Assembly: GCA_024231695.1 (NCBI GenBank)
Contig: JAAEQF010000587.1
Location: 28,744 to 92,743 of the forward strand
Source of the DNA: FCB group bacterium
Lineage (GTDB): Bacteria; Zixibacteria; MSB-5A5; GN15; JAAZOE01
DNA: 64,000 nt
Direction: 5' to 3'
Of the stretch, positions 1 through 11,047 are shown piece by piece. The notes beneath the pieces are model-generated. The model was not told the DNA's origin. It did not search any database and saw only the letters and a list, made by a program, of their open reading frames with translations. Position 1 is the stretch's first letter. Each line of letters opens with the position of its first letter. A program made the position numbers and the translations under genes.

Positions 1-1
1 G

Positions 2-1153
2 TCCACGTTTGATTCTTTTGAGTGGACAAGCGTTGTGGATAGCCTGGACAGGGCAACAACGTTTGAAGCGGCGGTCAAGAGCTGGGCGGAATGGTTACAC
101 CGTGGGGCTATCAATTCAGTGACGATTGGATCCAAAACATTCGTTTTTGCGGGGTTAAAAGAGGATTATTTCTATGTCGGTGTTAAATGCCTCGTTCAGG
201 GATCGACTGGAAACGATAAGGAATATACCGTTGCAACCGTGTCTCAGGGCGGGGGTGGAACTACCATCACAGTTGTTGAGGACATACCGGACTCGACGGC
301 TGATGGGGAAATTTATCCGCTGATTTTTCCAAACGGAATCGAAGATTTCGACCAAGGGTGGGATTGTACTTTCTTGAGCAACCCGGACGACCAGCCACAC
401 TGGTTTTTTGATGGCGTTTTAGTTGGCGACACGGTGGATTTTCCGCTCAACGTTGCGTCTAACCGAGATGAGATGTGGATATATGTTGGCTCTGAGACAA
501 ACTTGGTACACATCACTATTGCCGCTGGCATTTACGACGACGCTGGCGCTTTAGTATCCGAGATGAACGCTAGATTTTCGGCGGCGTCTAGTGCACAGCT
601 TGAATTTTCGGTGCGTGATGAGAGCACAGATAATACGAGTGCTAAAATAGCGTTTGGATGGAGTGGCTCAGGGACAGCTGCAGAAGAATTCTTTTTCGTC
701 AACCGTCACGGCCAATATGAAGGGTTGGACATTCGCGAAACTATCGGAATGCTTAATTTTGTGAGTGGGATTATTTTAAGAATTAAAGTTCCGTCTCATT
801 GGTTTGAACATGTTGGCGGCGTTCCCCACGGGACGACACCAAATCAATGGGCAGATGATACGGAATTATTTGAAGTTGATCCGGATAGTCGGTTTTCATA
901 TACAATCCAAACCACTCCAGCTGGTGAAACTGTTGTTATCCCGGAGGGTTCGGATTTCGCGCTATTTAACAAGGACGTTGCACAAGCCAATTCGGCGTAC
1001 GAGGCGTTTATTCCGGAGGCGTGGGGCGGTGAATTACTTGAGACGGCCGCAGCAGATCCGTCTACATTTTCGGATACATTGACCGTAGCAATATTTGATA
1101 CAGACCAACCGACGCCAGAAGACGTCGAGGATTTTGAAGAAGGGTGGCCATAA
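2..1153 (+). CDS. Phage structural (tail-region) protein, 5' end outside window
   Basis: Frame is open to the left edge (codons from base 2); listed ORF begins at GTG 35; followed directly by structural-type genes. Confidence 0.6.
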   Translation, partial: STFDSFEWTSVVDSLDRATTFEAAVKSWAEWLHRGAINSVTIGSKTFVFAGLKEDYFYVGVKCLVQGSTGNDKEYTVATVSQGGGGTTITVVEDIPDSTADGEIYPLIFPNGIEDFDQGWDCTFLSNPDDQPHWFFDGVLVGDTVDFPLNVASNRDEMWIYVGSETNLVHITIAAGIYDDAGALVSEMNARFSAASSAQLEFSVRDESTDNTSAKIAFGWSGSGTAAEEFFFVNRHGQYEGLDIRETIGMLNFVSGIILRIKVPSHWFEHVGGVPHGTTPNQWADDTELFEVDPDSRFSYTIQTTPAGETVVIPEGSDFALFNKDVAQANSAYEAFIPEAWGGELLETAAADPSTFSDTLTVAIFDTDQPTPEDVEDFEEGWP

Positions 1154-1154
1154 A

Positions 1155-1847
1155 ATGAGTGCAACAGACTGGGCAGAGCTTGACGATAGTTTAGCTGGAG
1201 TACATGCGAGTGAGACAAATGGTCTTGGTGTCCCTAACGGGGGTGGTTCGCAGATTTTTGCGTTTAATTCGTTTGACGCCAACCAAATTGGCGCAGCGGG
1301 GAGACGGTGCACGATTGATGACTTTGTTCCGATGGCGTCTGGCGGTCGCATATCGGGGTGTGTTGCTAGGCTTCCAAGTGGCGCGAACACCGGTTTTTCT
1401 CCGTTGTTATTTATGAGTCTTTCGGGGACGTCCGTTAACGACAATGCATATATTTTAGGTCTGGAGGATGCAGATCCTTACCGAATTGTTCTACTGAAAG
1501 GATCACCAAATGACGGTATCCCCGACGGCACATATTTGGCTAGGTCGTCAACTCAGTACAATATGAGCGACAATCTCTGGCATCATATAAGATTGGACGT
1601 CATTCATCAGGGATCAGGTGCAGTGACGCTTGAAGCGTTCCATAGCGATTTAATTGCAAACCCGTGCACAGCTCCAGTTTGGACGGCGATCGATGGGTTG
1701 GCCCAATTCGTAGACGATGCAGTTGGAGCCAATACCGGAACAGTTCCCCTTATCGGCGGATACACTGGCTTTGCATGTGCGTATATGCAATCAATTGCGA
1801 CACGCGGAGGCTTTGACCATATTCGAATAGAGAGACAGGTACCTTAA
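1155..1847 (+). CDS. Hypothetical phage structural protein
   Basis: ATG 1155 just after the previous stop; operon-like packing in tail region. Confidence 0.65.
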   Translation: MSATDWAELDDSLAGVHASETNGLGVPNGGGSQIFAFNSFDANQIGAAGRRCTIDDFVPMASGGRISGCVARLPSGANTGFSPLLFMSLSGTSVNDNAYILGLEDADPYRIVLLKGSPNDGIPDGTYLARSSTQYNMSDNLWHHIRLDVIHQGSGAVTLEAFHSDLIANPCTAPVWTAIDGLAQFVDDAVGANTGTVPLIGGYTGFACAYMQSIATRGGFDHIRIERQVP

Positions 1848-2284
1848 TGGCGTTGACTCCCACGTTGCCGGATAAACCGGATTATCCAGATGCTGTAGTG
1901 CGCGAGAATGGATCGTGGTTCGAGCTATCCCTTGGTGTGCTATCAGGTCGGGTACAAGTCGGTGCCGATTACCACATGATACTCGGTCAGTTGATTTCGA
2001 CAGAACCTGGAACTATGCTGACGGGAGACTATATTGAAGTCACGCAGGAAAACGTCAATTTAACCGGCGTTGATTATATCACGTTTCCAGCGCAAGTTGT
2101 CGGACGTGCGATCGAAAATCCAAGTGTTGCGTGGTCTAGTACAATAATAGTAAATAGTACTGTCTACGGCAGCAAAGAAATTAAAACAGATAAAATTATG
2201 AATTGGGCAGACTTTCGTGTGCCTGTATCATTGGTAACAGGTATGGTGGATGTCACAGTCCGCCTGACTCTAATAGAGGTGTAA
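1847..2284 (+). CDS. Hypothetical phage structural protein
   Basis: 145 aa ORF overlapping the previous stop, syntenic with tail genes. Confidence 0.65.
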   Translation: MALTPTLPDKPDYPDAVVRENGSWFELSLGVLSGRVQVGADYHMILGQLISTEPGTMLTGDYIEVTQENVNLTGVDYITFPAQVVGRAIENPSVAWSSTIIVNSTVYGSKEIKTDKIMNWADFRVPVSLVTGMVDVTVRLTLIEV

Positions 2285-2285
2285 C

Positions 2286-5138
2286 GTGGCAGTAATAATA
2301 ACACCAATGGGGGTTTCGTGGCCGGCCGAATGGACCGACCCTTTTATTGACGAAATAACACTCACCATCAATTCAATCGACGCTATGAGGGAAGACGAAG
2401 ACCTCATGCTGATTGGCGGTGGAGATGTCACATTAGTAGGTGATTTATTCTCCTGGGCCGCCCCGATATATTTATATTCGACTAGAACCGGAAACTACGC
2501 AACAATTGCTATTGGTTCTGTGACGGTTCTAGACGGTCATTCAATTTATTTCACCCCGGTATCAAGGCCGATGCCGACGGCAGCAGTTTCATTATTATCA
2601 GCTGTATCCATACCGGCGGCAGCAATTAGAATAGGTGTTCGAAAAGGAGCAACTGTCGTTTTGCGTGATAGAGGTGCTGGCGAAATTTCGCCCACATTGG
2701 ATGACGCCTACAACAACGATGGCGGCGCAGCAACTATCGATGTGGACGCGGGCGATATCAATTGGGACGTCACCGGAGCATACTCATTTATCGTTGATTT
2801 GACGGCCGCGACTGGCGACGTTGACGGTTTTATTGTTCAAAACACTATGCCTCCTAACGGTCAGTCAACGTTATTTCAAGTTATTAAAAACTCGACAAAT
2901 GATGAAGTCGATTTGTGGGCACGGGTGGGAGACGCGACGGTTAGATCTAAAAACGACATGTTATTAGAAGCGGACGCCGATATGACGCTCGATGCTCGCG
3001 GCGTTTCAAAAACGCTTAATGATGCGTCGAACACAACTTTTACAGGTTTAATATCGGCAGAAACGTCGATTTTTGGGGCACTGAACACCCTGGCCGGTGG
3101 CGTTACGTCATTGACTCTCGACGACGCTTACAATAATGACGGCGGCGCAGCGACTATCGATGTTGACGCGGGCGATGTCAATTGGGACGTTACTGGGGCG
3201 TACTCATTTATAGTTGATCTAACGGCCGCAACTGGTGACGTTGACGGTTTTATTGTCCAAAACGTCGACCCTCCGAACGGCCAATCGACAATGTTTCGAG
3301 TTCTAAAAAATTCGACAAATGACGAAGTCGATCTATGGGCCAAGGTAGGAGACGCGACGGTCGAATCTCTAAATGATATGTCGCTAAAAGCGGCAGTTGA
3401 TATAACGCTCGACGCCCGTGGAGTTTCAAAAACGCTTAACGATGCGTCAAACACAACTTTTACGGGTTCGATCTCGGCTCAAACATCAATTTTTGGGGCA
3501 CTGAACACCCTGGCCGGTGGCGTTACGTCATTGACTCTCGACGACGCTTACAATAATGATGGCGGCGCAGCGACTATCGATGTTGACGCGGGCGATGTCA
3601 ATTGGGACGTTACTGGGGCGTACTCATTTATCATTGATTTGACGGCCGCGACTGGCGACGTTGACGGATTTATTGTTCAAAATACCGTTTCACCAAACGG
3701 CCAATCAACCATATTTCGAGTTCTGAAAAACTCAACAAATGATGAATTAGATCTGTGGGCAAAGGTGGGAGACGCGACGGTTGAATCTCTAAATGACATG
3801 TCGTTAAAAGCGGCCGTCGATATAACACTCGACGCTCGCGGTGTATCGAAAACGCTTAACGACGCGTCGAACACAACTTTTACAGGATCGATCTCGGCTC
3901 AAACATCGATTTTTGGAGCACTAAATACCTTGGCAGGCGGCGTTACGTCATTGACTCTCGACGACGCTTACAATAATGACGGCGGCGCAGCGACTATCGA
4001 TGTTGACGCGGGCGATGTTAATTGGGACGTCACTGGAGCGTATTCATTTATCATTGATTTGACGGCCGCAACTGGCGACGTTGACGGTTTTATTGTTCAA
4101 AATACCGTTTCGCCGAACGGCCAATCAACGCTATTTAAAGTTCTGAAAAATTCGACGAATGACGAGGTCGATCTGTGGGCCAAGGTAGGAGACGCGACGG
4201 TCGAATCTCTGAATGATATGTCGCTAAAAGCGGCAGTTGATATAACGCTCGACGCCCGTGGAGTTTCAAAGACGCTTAACGACGCGTCAAACACAACTTT
4301 TACGGGTTCGATCTCGGCTCAAACGTCAATATTTGGAGCACTAAACACCCTAGCCGGCGGCGCCGCTGGAGAAGTCAATACAGCGAGCAATGCTGGTTCT
4401 ACCGGAGTGGGGCCGTTCGATAATAAAAACGGTGTAGATTTAGAGTTTAGAAACACAAAATCTGCTAATAATATTTTAACGGTAACATTAGACGGCTCAA
4501 ATAAAGACGTACTGCACACTATCGTCGAGGGAAATATAGATCATGACGCGTTAGATAATTATGTTGCCAACAAACATATCGATTGGACCATTAGCCAAGA
4601 TCCACCTGTTATCCATACCGATAACTACGAGCATGGTGGTTATACATACGGTATCATAGCGACAGCCGCTGCAATGCAAGCGATATCGTCTCCATCAGAC
4701 GGCGAGTCGTGTTTTTGCACAGAGTTGGGGAGTCCATTTCATTGGCAGGGCAATACTTGGCAGACGGATAAAAGTATTGAGGTTGTCAATAATTCTGGAT
4801 ATACGGTTTCGGAGGGAGATGTTGTTGTACCTTCGACATCTACCGCAAATTCTGTGACTATGACCACGTCATCTAATTATAAATTTGTTGCCGGGACCGT
4901 TTTATTGGGCGGGACCAACGGCAGCTATATAACTGTTGCCATAGGTGGTTTTTGGTTAGTTTATGTTTTAAACGCTTGTAGTCCAGGTCATATGCTAGTC
5001 ACTTCGACCACGTTGGGAGCTGCGAATAGTGTAGGTGTGACCAATCAGGCGGGATCATTTGCCTGCTGTTTTGGATCAAAAAGTAGCTCGCCGGGATATG
5101 TTTTGGCGCTAGTTGGTATTCCTAGCGAATTGTTATAA
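2286..5138 (+). CDS. Large repetitive tail-fibre/adhesin-like structural protein
   Basis: 950 aa, GTG start; four ~140-aa internal repeats LDDAYNNDGGAATIDVDAGD(I/V)NWDVTGAYSF... Confidence 0.65.
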   Translation: MAVIITPMGVSWPAEWTDPFIDEITLTINSIDAMREDEDLMLIGGGDVTLVGDLFSWAAPIYLYSTRTGNYATIAIGSVTVLDGHSIYFTPVSRPMPTAAVSLLSAVSIPAAAIRIGVRKGATVVLRDRGAGEISPTLDDAYNNDGGAATIDVDAGDINWDVTGAYSFIVDLTAATGDVDGFIVQNTMPPNGQSTLFQVIKNSTNDEVDLWARVGDATVRSKNDMLLEADADMTLDARGVSKTLNDASNTTFTGLISAETSIFGALNTLAGGVTSLTLDDAYNNDGGAATIDVDAGDVNWDVTGAYSFIVDLTAATGDVDGFIVQNVDPPNGQSTMFRVLKNSTNDEVDLWAKVGDATVESLNDMSLKAAVDITLDARGVSKTLNDASNTTFTGSISAQTSIFGALNTLAGGVTSLTLDDAYNNDGGAATIDVDAGDVNWDVTGAYSFIIDLTAATGDVDGFIVQNTVSPNGQSTIFRVLKNSTNDELDLWAKVGDATVESLNDMSLKAAVDITLDARGVSKTLNDASNTTFTGSISAQTSIFGALNTLAGGVTSLTLDDAYNNDGGAATIDVDAGDVNWDVTGAYSFIIDLTAATGDVDGFIVQNTVSPNGQSTLFKVLKNSTNDEVDLWAKVGDATVESLNDMSLKAAVDITLDARGVSKTLNDASNTTFTGSISAQTSIFGALNTLAGGAAGEVNTASNAGSTGVGPFDNKNGVDLEFRNTKSANNILTVTLDGSNKDVLHTIVEGNIDHDALDNYVANKHIDWTISQDPPVIHTDNYEHGGYTYGIIATAAAMQAISSPSDGESCFCTELGSPFHWQGNTWQTDKSIEVVNNSGYTVSEGDVVVPSTSTANSVTMTTSSNYKFVAGTVLLGGTNGSYITVAIGGFWLVYVLNACSPGHMLVTSTTLGAANSVGVTNQAGSFACCFGSKSSSPGYVLALVGIPSELL
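2697..4376 (+). repeat. Four tandem ~420 bp repeats inside CDS 2286-5138
   Basis: LDDAYNN-start units at 2697, 3117, 3537, 3957; period exactly 420 bp. Confidence 0.9.
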
Positions 5139-5148
5139 GGAGTAAAAA

Positions 5149-5793
5149 ATGGGACGTGAAAATAATTTGATAAATTGGACACGATTGAATGGTTTCACCA
5201 GTCAATGGGTGGCAAAAGAATCAATTAGTTCTCCAGATTGGTGTGATGCTAATAGCTGGCCACTAGGAACAACAGACAGCACGTGGAAGGTCACCGCTCA
5301 AAGTGTTACGGGGCGTGATAACGATGACAGAATCGTTGTTATGACTAAAGCTATTGTGACTTTTTGCGGTGCTATTATTCACGATGAGGGGGGAATGTCA
5401 GTTGACTATTATGTCGGCGACACAGAAGTTGAAAGTACATTATATTCATCAAGAAAAGATTTCGAAAAACGAGCGACAAAAGTTTCAATCCAAAATGCGT
5501 CTGACGAAAAATCAGGGGTGATAGGCGATGTGTGGCGGTTTGAAATGGATTTTCTAGAGGAATCAACGCCGTTGATTTTATGGCCTATTTCCATGGGGGC
5601 GGCAGATGATGACCCAGTAAAATTGACATCATTTTCTCTAAAAATTGGAGACGATAAGGCTTACAAAGCAAAAGTTGAACCAAACGGTGAATATGCATTT
5701 GTGAGGTATCCTGACATAAGAATTTTCGAATTGCCGTTGACTGACGAAGAACTACAAGCTCAGCGTGATGCAAAACCAGAAATTATTAAATAA
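5149..5793 (+). CDS. Hypothetical phage structural protein
   Basis: 214 aa; upstream 'aaggagtaaaaaATG'; tail region. Confidence 0.65.
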   Translation: MGRENNLINWTRLNGFTSQWVAKESISSPDWCDANSWPLGTTDSTWKVTAQSVTGRDNDDRIVVMTKAIVTFCGAIIHDEGGMSVDYYVGDTEVESTLYSSRKDFEKRATKVSIQNASDEKSGVIGDVWRFEMDFLEESTPLILWPISMGAADDDPVKLTSFSLKIGDDKAYKAKVEPNGEYAFVRYPDIRIFELPLTDEELQAQRDAKPEIIK

Positions 5794-7934
5794 TGTCAAT
5801 TCAGGTCACACAACTAATACCATCTCTCGGAATCGTCGAAGCGCAAACGGCAGAAACTAGTTCGCCATACCTTTTCATTTTACGTGATCCCGAAGATGGC
5901 GAGATTGAAATCCCACAAGATGGGCTGATTTCGTTAATCGTTGTTGATTTGACTAAGAGCCCAGAAATAACCACTCCCTACTATATTAATTGTGGGTTGG
6001 ATATTAGTTTGGACGGTGGGGAAAATTGGGTGTCTGCGTATTTGACAGGTTCGTTTTTCGCACCCTACAACGGGACGTCCAGCGCGGTAGTGCAGCACTC
6101 ACTATCTGACCCATTTGTTTACAACAAAATAACGATCGATTACACCGGTCTTTATGACGACAGTTCAACCGTGATGGTTCGGGCGGCGGCCTCTGTTTCC
6201 GGTTGGGGGCATAGCCCATGGGGGCAATTTCCGTGGGGGCATCCGAGCGCGACGGATGTGTTGTTAGAGCAGTGGTCGTTTGTAATTGAGGACAAAACGG
6301 CACCACGGCTGATTTTTGCCGAGGCTATCGACAGAAAAATATGCCGGCTGACCTATGACGATGACATGCGCGCAGGGACACCGGACGGACGAGCACGCGT
6401 CCAAACAGGGACGCCAGGCACGTGGGATCTATACGTCGCCCCCCTTGATGATCCGTATACACTTACGGTCGTTGTGAACGGAGGGGGGACGCAGGAAATT
6501 ATCTTCCAAAATTACATGTGGTTAGATCCGCATGCGGTGACAGCTGACGAACTCGCAACCGCTTTATCGGCTTTGGTCGTTGGCGGGGTGTCCGCCGTCG
6601 ATGGTTCTAGCGGCGTGTATATTTATTCAGATACGGTCGGTGACTCGTCAAAAATAAAGGTTAACGGTGGTACCTCAAACGCCCTATTTGGTTTTGAGAC
6701 GACAGAAAAAACGGGCTCCAGCGAAGGAGTTTTGGACAAAGAAAATTATACAATTGAGCGAAACAACGTCTATCCGGCGGTTGCTGTCCATCTCGATGTC
6801 GAGGAGGTTGAATTTGTTGAGGGATCTTTGACGCAGGTTGACCTTACTTTTCAATGGGAGATGACACCGCGTGCACCATACACCGTGATTGTTGACGGTG
6901 ATGTTGCTGACACTTCTCACAACGACATCGATCCAGACTACAAAACGGCGCAATTTCTCGGATTTAATCCAGTGTGGCCAGAGGACAGGGACGCCGAGAT
7001 AAAAATGCCTCATTCCCTTTGGGAAGATGGGGATCCGTTGGACGTGGCGCGGGCTGTGGTCAACATGTACCAGGAAATTGAAGAACTCAAAATTACCGAC
7101 GTCGACGAACTATGGGACACGTGGAACATCGACGTTTGTAACGATCCAACCGTCGAATTGATGTTATACGATGCCGGGAACCCGTTTACAGATTTTGATC
7201 TCACCTCGATCCAAAAACGGAAATTAGTTGAACTACTACCGTTTATTTATCAACAAAAAGGCTTGTCATCCGGGCTGACATCAACGGTTTTAGTTATCCT
7301 CGGTATACCGGTGACGATTGTGTCGTACACTGCTGATTCATGGCGGCTAGGTATCGATATTTTGGGGAGCGAATACCCATCAAATCTATGGTCTTCGAAT
7401 GCGGAGCCGTTCAACATGATCGGCGGCGGAACATTAAACATAATTATCGACGGAGGACTCCAGCAAACGGTTACTTTTGTCGATACTGATTTTGCAATAC
7501 CTGGCGCAGCAAGTGCCGAGGAAGTGGCAATTGTAATAAACGATCAACTCACCGACGGCGGGGCGAATATTTTTGACGATGGCGGTGGGCGAAGGGTAGA
7601 GATACTCTCTTTTAAATGGGGCCCCGGGGCATCGATCCAGGTCACAGGGGGAACAGTTGCCAGTGCAATAGGGTTTGACACAGCAATAGTTTCTGGCGGC
7701 GGTGGGTGCATGCTGGCGCCGTCTTCGGAACGAATGCAGAGAACGTTCGATCTTGAATATTCGACGGTCGTGCCGTCGGACGAAGAAATTGAAAAAATTA
7801 GGAAAATTGCAATTTATATGAAGCCTGTAAACAAGCATCTTGGTAGGATAAGGGCAGCTAAGATTATTCCTACGTCTGAATATTGGCAATTGGGATTTGA
7901 TTACCTAGGAGTTGACACCGATCTAGGAGTTTAA
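5793..7934 (+). CDS. Phage tail protein with P2 gpI/Tail_P2_I-like segment
   Basis: 713 aa; 'KRKLVELLPFIYQQKGLSSGLTSTVLVILGIPVTIV' resembles the tail-protein-I region; WG-rich stretch GWGHSPWGQFPWGHP. Confidence 0.6.
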   Translation: MSIQVTQLIPSLGIVEAQTAETSSPYLFILRDPEDGEIEIPQDGLISLIVVDLTKSPEITTPYYINCGLDISLDGGENWVSAYLTGSFFAPYNGTSSAVVQHSLSDPFVYNKITIDYTGLYDDSSTVMVRAAASVSGWGHSPWGQFPWGHPSATDVLLEQWSFVIEDKTAPRLIFAEAIDRKICRLTYDDDMRAGTPDGRARVQTGTPGTWDLYVAPLDDPYTLTVVVNGGGTQEIIFQNYMWLDPHAVTADELATALSALVVGGVSAVDGSSGVYIYSDTVGDSSKIKVNGGTSNALFGFETTEKTGSSEGVLDKENYTIERNNVYPAVAVHLDVEEVEFVEGSLTQVDLTFQWEMTPRAPYTVIVDGDVADTSHNDIDPDYKTAQFLGFNPVWPEDRDAEIKMPHSLWEDGDPLDVARAVVNMYQEIEELKITDVDELWDTWNIDVCNDPTVELMLYDAGNPFTDFDLTSIQKRKLVELLPFIYQQKGLSSGLTSTVLVILGIPVTIVSYTADSWRLGIDILGSEYPSNLWSSNAEPFNMIGGGTLNIIIDGGLQQTVTFVDTDFAIPGAASAEEVAIVINDQLTDGGANIFDDGGGRRVEILSFKWGPGASIQVTGGTVASAIGFDTAIVSGGGGCMLAPSSERMQRTFDLEYSTVVPSDEEIEKIRKIAIYMKPVNKHLGRIRAAKIIPTSEYWQLGFDYLGVDTDLGV

Positions 7935-8136
7935 GGAAGATTAGCGTTGTTATGGATATTCATATGACACGGACGACAGACAACAATAAGGTTTTCAGGA
8001 AGAAACAGGAGGGATTCGTCTCTTTTACACAGTTTTCACATTGTTTAATCAATCTTCGCCTTCCTTCCTATACGGCAGAATTGCCACATTCTGGAAGTAT
8101 TAAGAACGGGAAGCACCCGAAAGATAAGGATACATC

Positions 8137-11043
8137 ATGAATCGATACAATTTCTACTTTGAGCAGTTAGTAACAGAGGCCCAAATGGATCAGTCTTTTT
8201 CCTGGGCGGAGGAAGCAGATTGGCGCGCTATGACTACCGCTATACTCGGGAAGGTTTCCGGACAAACGGCACGGGGAGCGATTCACTGGGGCGCGACGGT
8301 AACGGAGAATGCATCGCCAAGCATGAGCGTTATTGTAACCCCTGGCGCGTGTTCTGACCCGACGGGTAGGCATGTTTCGTGGGATTTAAACCAGTCTGTA
8401 GATTGCTCTTTTGATTATCAGGCGGCGGCAACGGACGTTGTAGCTCCAGGGAACGAAAAGTATTTAGGGCTTTTTGCTCTTTGGAAACGAGATCTTACCA
8501 ACGCAGTGTCGGATGGTAACGGGCTGACCGTGTATTTCGAGCAGTACGATTCTTTCGAATTACAGATACACCAAGGGGTTGAGGCTTCGGCCGGGGCGGC
8601 TGTTCCACCGTCGACACCTGCGGACTCGATCAGACTCACAAATATATTAATAGCGTACGCGGAAACCCAAATTCTGAACGCTAATATTGAAGACAATATT
8701 GCAGGGCGTCTTAGGGACGACTATGTGCGGGTAATAGGTGTTAATCTGCCGAATTTTGTATATGGAAATCCGTCGGACGCTATCGCTGATTTATTCGATA
8801 AAATCGATACATATTCATCTAGCGGATCCGTCACGTTTCTCGGCACGTCAGATTGGCACGATAGTTCTGGGCCACTGAGTTCGGTCAACGTTCAGAATGC
8901 GATAAATGAAATTGTGGCAGATCTTGCCGAGGATAATGTTGGTTCTGGCGGGCAATGGGGTTCTGATAAAATTGGTTCTGATGCCTACGCTACAGCCGGA
9001 AACTATGCCGACCTTGCAAGAGGGTCTGTGTCTGATCAGTTAAGGGAATTGGCTGATTATATCGACGATAAATTCACTTTTTCTTTCACCTCTACATGGT
9101 GGGGGGGACAACCTGTTTCTGGGACTTCACCGCCTCCCACTAATGTTTTTGAGGCATTAGATGCTATCGTGCATGATTTAGCATCTACGAGCGGAGCGGA
9201 GCGTGTGGGAATGCAAGGATGGACATCAATTAATGGCTATGTCAGTTGGACTGCTGATAGGATCGGGGATGTCTTAACTGAGATTGGTACGGCTTTAGAC
9301 GGCCATATTAATGGCGATCCACCGCAGCACCCAACAGCATCAATTAGTGCTACAGATTATGATGATTGGGCATTTCTGAATTTTGAGGATAATTCAGCGC
9401 TGGCATCAAGTGGGTTAATTACAAATGCAGCCGGCGGGCAAGCTGCGGTATTTATAAAATATAGCTCAACTGATTTCGGAGATTTAGTATTAGTACACAG
9501 TTTAACTGGCACATGGATACCTCTTTCAAAAGTTAAAAATGGAGCTTCTTATTCTGACCCACCCGATGGTTATTTTTTGGGCAAAACGGGATCCCAGGAC
9601 CTTTTAGAAGGTGCCAACCTCGAACTACAATTGCAAAACATAGCAAAACGCCTTGCTGAGAGACCGGGCGACGAGGATAGTATCGTAAGGGGTGAACATT
9701 CGTGGGAAAAGAATCAATATTTATTACAAGGTGCGCATACTAATTGCTTAACGGAGGGAGGGGGGAGCCCGAATCTTTCCCCCCCTTCTCAGTTAAAGGA
9801 AGGTGTTAATCTTTCCGACACCTCACAAAAAACGTGGGGGCACGGCGAAAACAATACTATTGCTACTATTTCTGATGATTTAGTGGACATATGCAAAGGC
9901 TGGGCATACGATCAAAATAAACATTGCGTATATGCAGTTGGTGATCGTTATAGTGGTGACTGTGTTGTGGTACGTACTTTCGTTGATAATCACGATAATT
10001 TCTTAACAACTCATTATGGTATTTGTACAGCCGACGCGTCTGGAACGCCGTTAACCACGGCTAATGCAAATGCAGAATTGTATGGTGTTTGTTCGGACGG
10101 CGAACGTATTTATGTGCTTGCACAAAGATCTGCAAGCGGTGCTGCTGCTGCTGTGCATTGTTATGACGCGAAACTATGGGATGATGGAGGGTTGCTTAAA
10201 TGGATATGGTCAACAGACATTCCTGTTACGACAGGTTCATTAGGGACAAGAAAAACCGATAGTAGGATCAGATGTTCGACGAATAAAATTTGGGTTCTCC
10301 AGGGGGCTGAGAATGTCGACTTGGCTGGAACGGGAACACCTATTGCAAGCATGTCTTCTGTTGATGGTAGTGGCGTTATCCAGGATAAAGGAGATCCGCT
10401 CTCCACTGGCGGTACCCCATGTTATCCCCAGGGGGGATTGACAATATCAAAAGATAATGAAGTTTTTTTCTCCGTAGGAATAAGCGGAGCAGGCAGTTGG
10501 CTTGTGCCTGCTGATAGTGTTGGCGCATCGACGGGTAAGGGGACGATGGGGTTCACAGCTACTCAGTGTAGAGAAGTATTAATTCCGGGATATCGTAATG
10601 TCGTGGGGATCGGTGATGGTGAGCCCAATACAATAGTGTACCCGAACGATTGTTTTGGAACGATTAAATGGTGGGATTGGAATAACAATACTAAGGACTA
10701 TCAGTTTTTTATTCCGGTTTATCAGGAAGAGTTTGTAGACAAGCCAATGGTCGGAGATTTCGACGGCGTGTCGATGTGGATAAAAGTTTGCATGAATACA
10801 ACAGGAGATGCCAGGCTAGGGGATAATTATGGTGTTTTCGCAATTCACGGCGCCGAACTCGCGGGCAAAAAAGATCATATCTATACCCCCCAAAGAGTTT
10901 ATCAAATCAATGAAGCAAGGGTGACAACTTCGGGAAAAGAACCTGGCAGAATTTGCGCTTGGGGACCTGGGATCTGGAACATCCCTTATGAAAACGATGA
11001 TTCCAAAATAGGATTTATGCCATTTTCTAAATTATCCGGTTAA
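8137..11043 (+). CDS. Large tail-fibre/tail-spike-like structural protein
   Basis: 968 aa, follows the gpI-like gene; Gly/Ser/Asp-rich, beta-rich composition. Confidence 0.55.
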   Translation: MNRYNFYFEQLVTEAQMDQSFSWAEEADWRAMTTAILGKVSGQTARGAIHWGATVTENASPSMSVIVTPGACSDPTGRHVSWDLNQSVDCSFDYQAAATDVVAPGNEKYLGLFALWKRDLTNAVSDGNGLTVYFEQYDSFELQIHQGVEASAGAAVPPSTPADSIRLTNILIAYAETQILNANIEDNIAGRLRDDYVRVIGVNLPNFVYGNPSDAIADLFDKIDTYSSSGSVTFLGTSDWHDSSGPLSSVNVQNAINEIVADLAEDNVGSGGQWGSDKIGSDAYATAGNYADLARGSVSDQLRELADYIDDKFTFSFTSTWWGGQPVSGTSPPPTNVFEALDAIVHDLASTSGAERVGMQGWTSINGYVSWTADRIGDVLTEIGTALDGHINGDPPQHPTASISATDYDDWAFLNFEDNSALASSGLITNAAGGQAAVFIKYSSTDFGDLVLVHSLTGTWIPLSKVKNGASYSDPPDGYFLGKTGSQDLLEGANLELQLQNIAKRLAERPGDEDSIVRGEHSWEKNQYLLQGAHTNCLTEGGGSPNLSPPSQLKEGVNLSDTSQKTWGHGENNTIATISDDLVDICKGWAYDQNKHCVYAVGDRYSGDCVVVRTFVDNHDNFLTTHYGICTADASGTPLTTANANAELYGVCSDGERIYVLAQRSASGAAAAVHCYDAKLWDDGGLLKWIWSTDIPVTTGSLGTRKTDSRIRCSTNKIWVLQGAENVDLAGTGTPIASMSSVDGSGVIQDKGDPLSTGGTPCYPQGGLTISKDNEVFFSVGISGAGSWLVPADSVGASTGKGTMGFTATQCREVLIPGYRNVVGIGDGEPNTIVYPNDCFGTIKWWDWNNNTKDYQFFIPVYQEEFVDKPMVGDFDGVSMWIKVCMNTTGDARLGDNYGVFAIHGAELAGKKDHIYTPQRVYQINEARVTTSGKEPGRICAWGPGIWNIPYENDDSKIGFMPFSKLSG

Positions 11044-11047
11044 TAAT

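Noticed and set aside
3128-4519. Recurring minus-strand ORFs (65-108 aa, MFDASLSVFETPRASSV...)
   Set aside because: Antisense shadows of the 420 bp repeats
7952-8140. 62 aa ORF
   Set aside because: Weak composition and no clear RBS; probably the spacer before 8137
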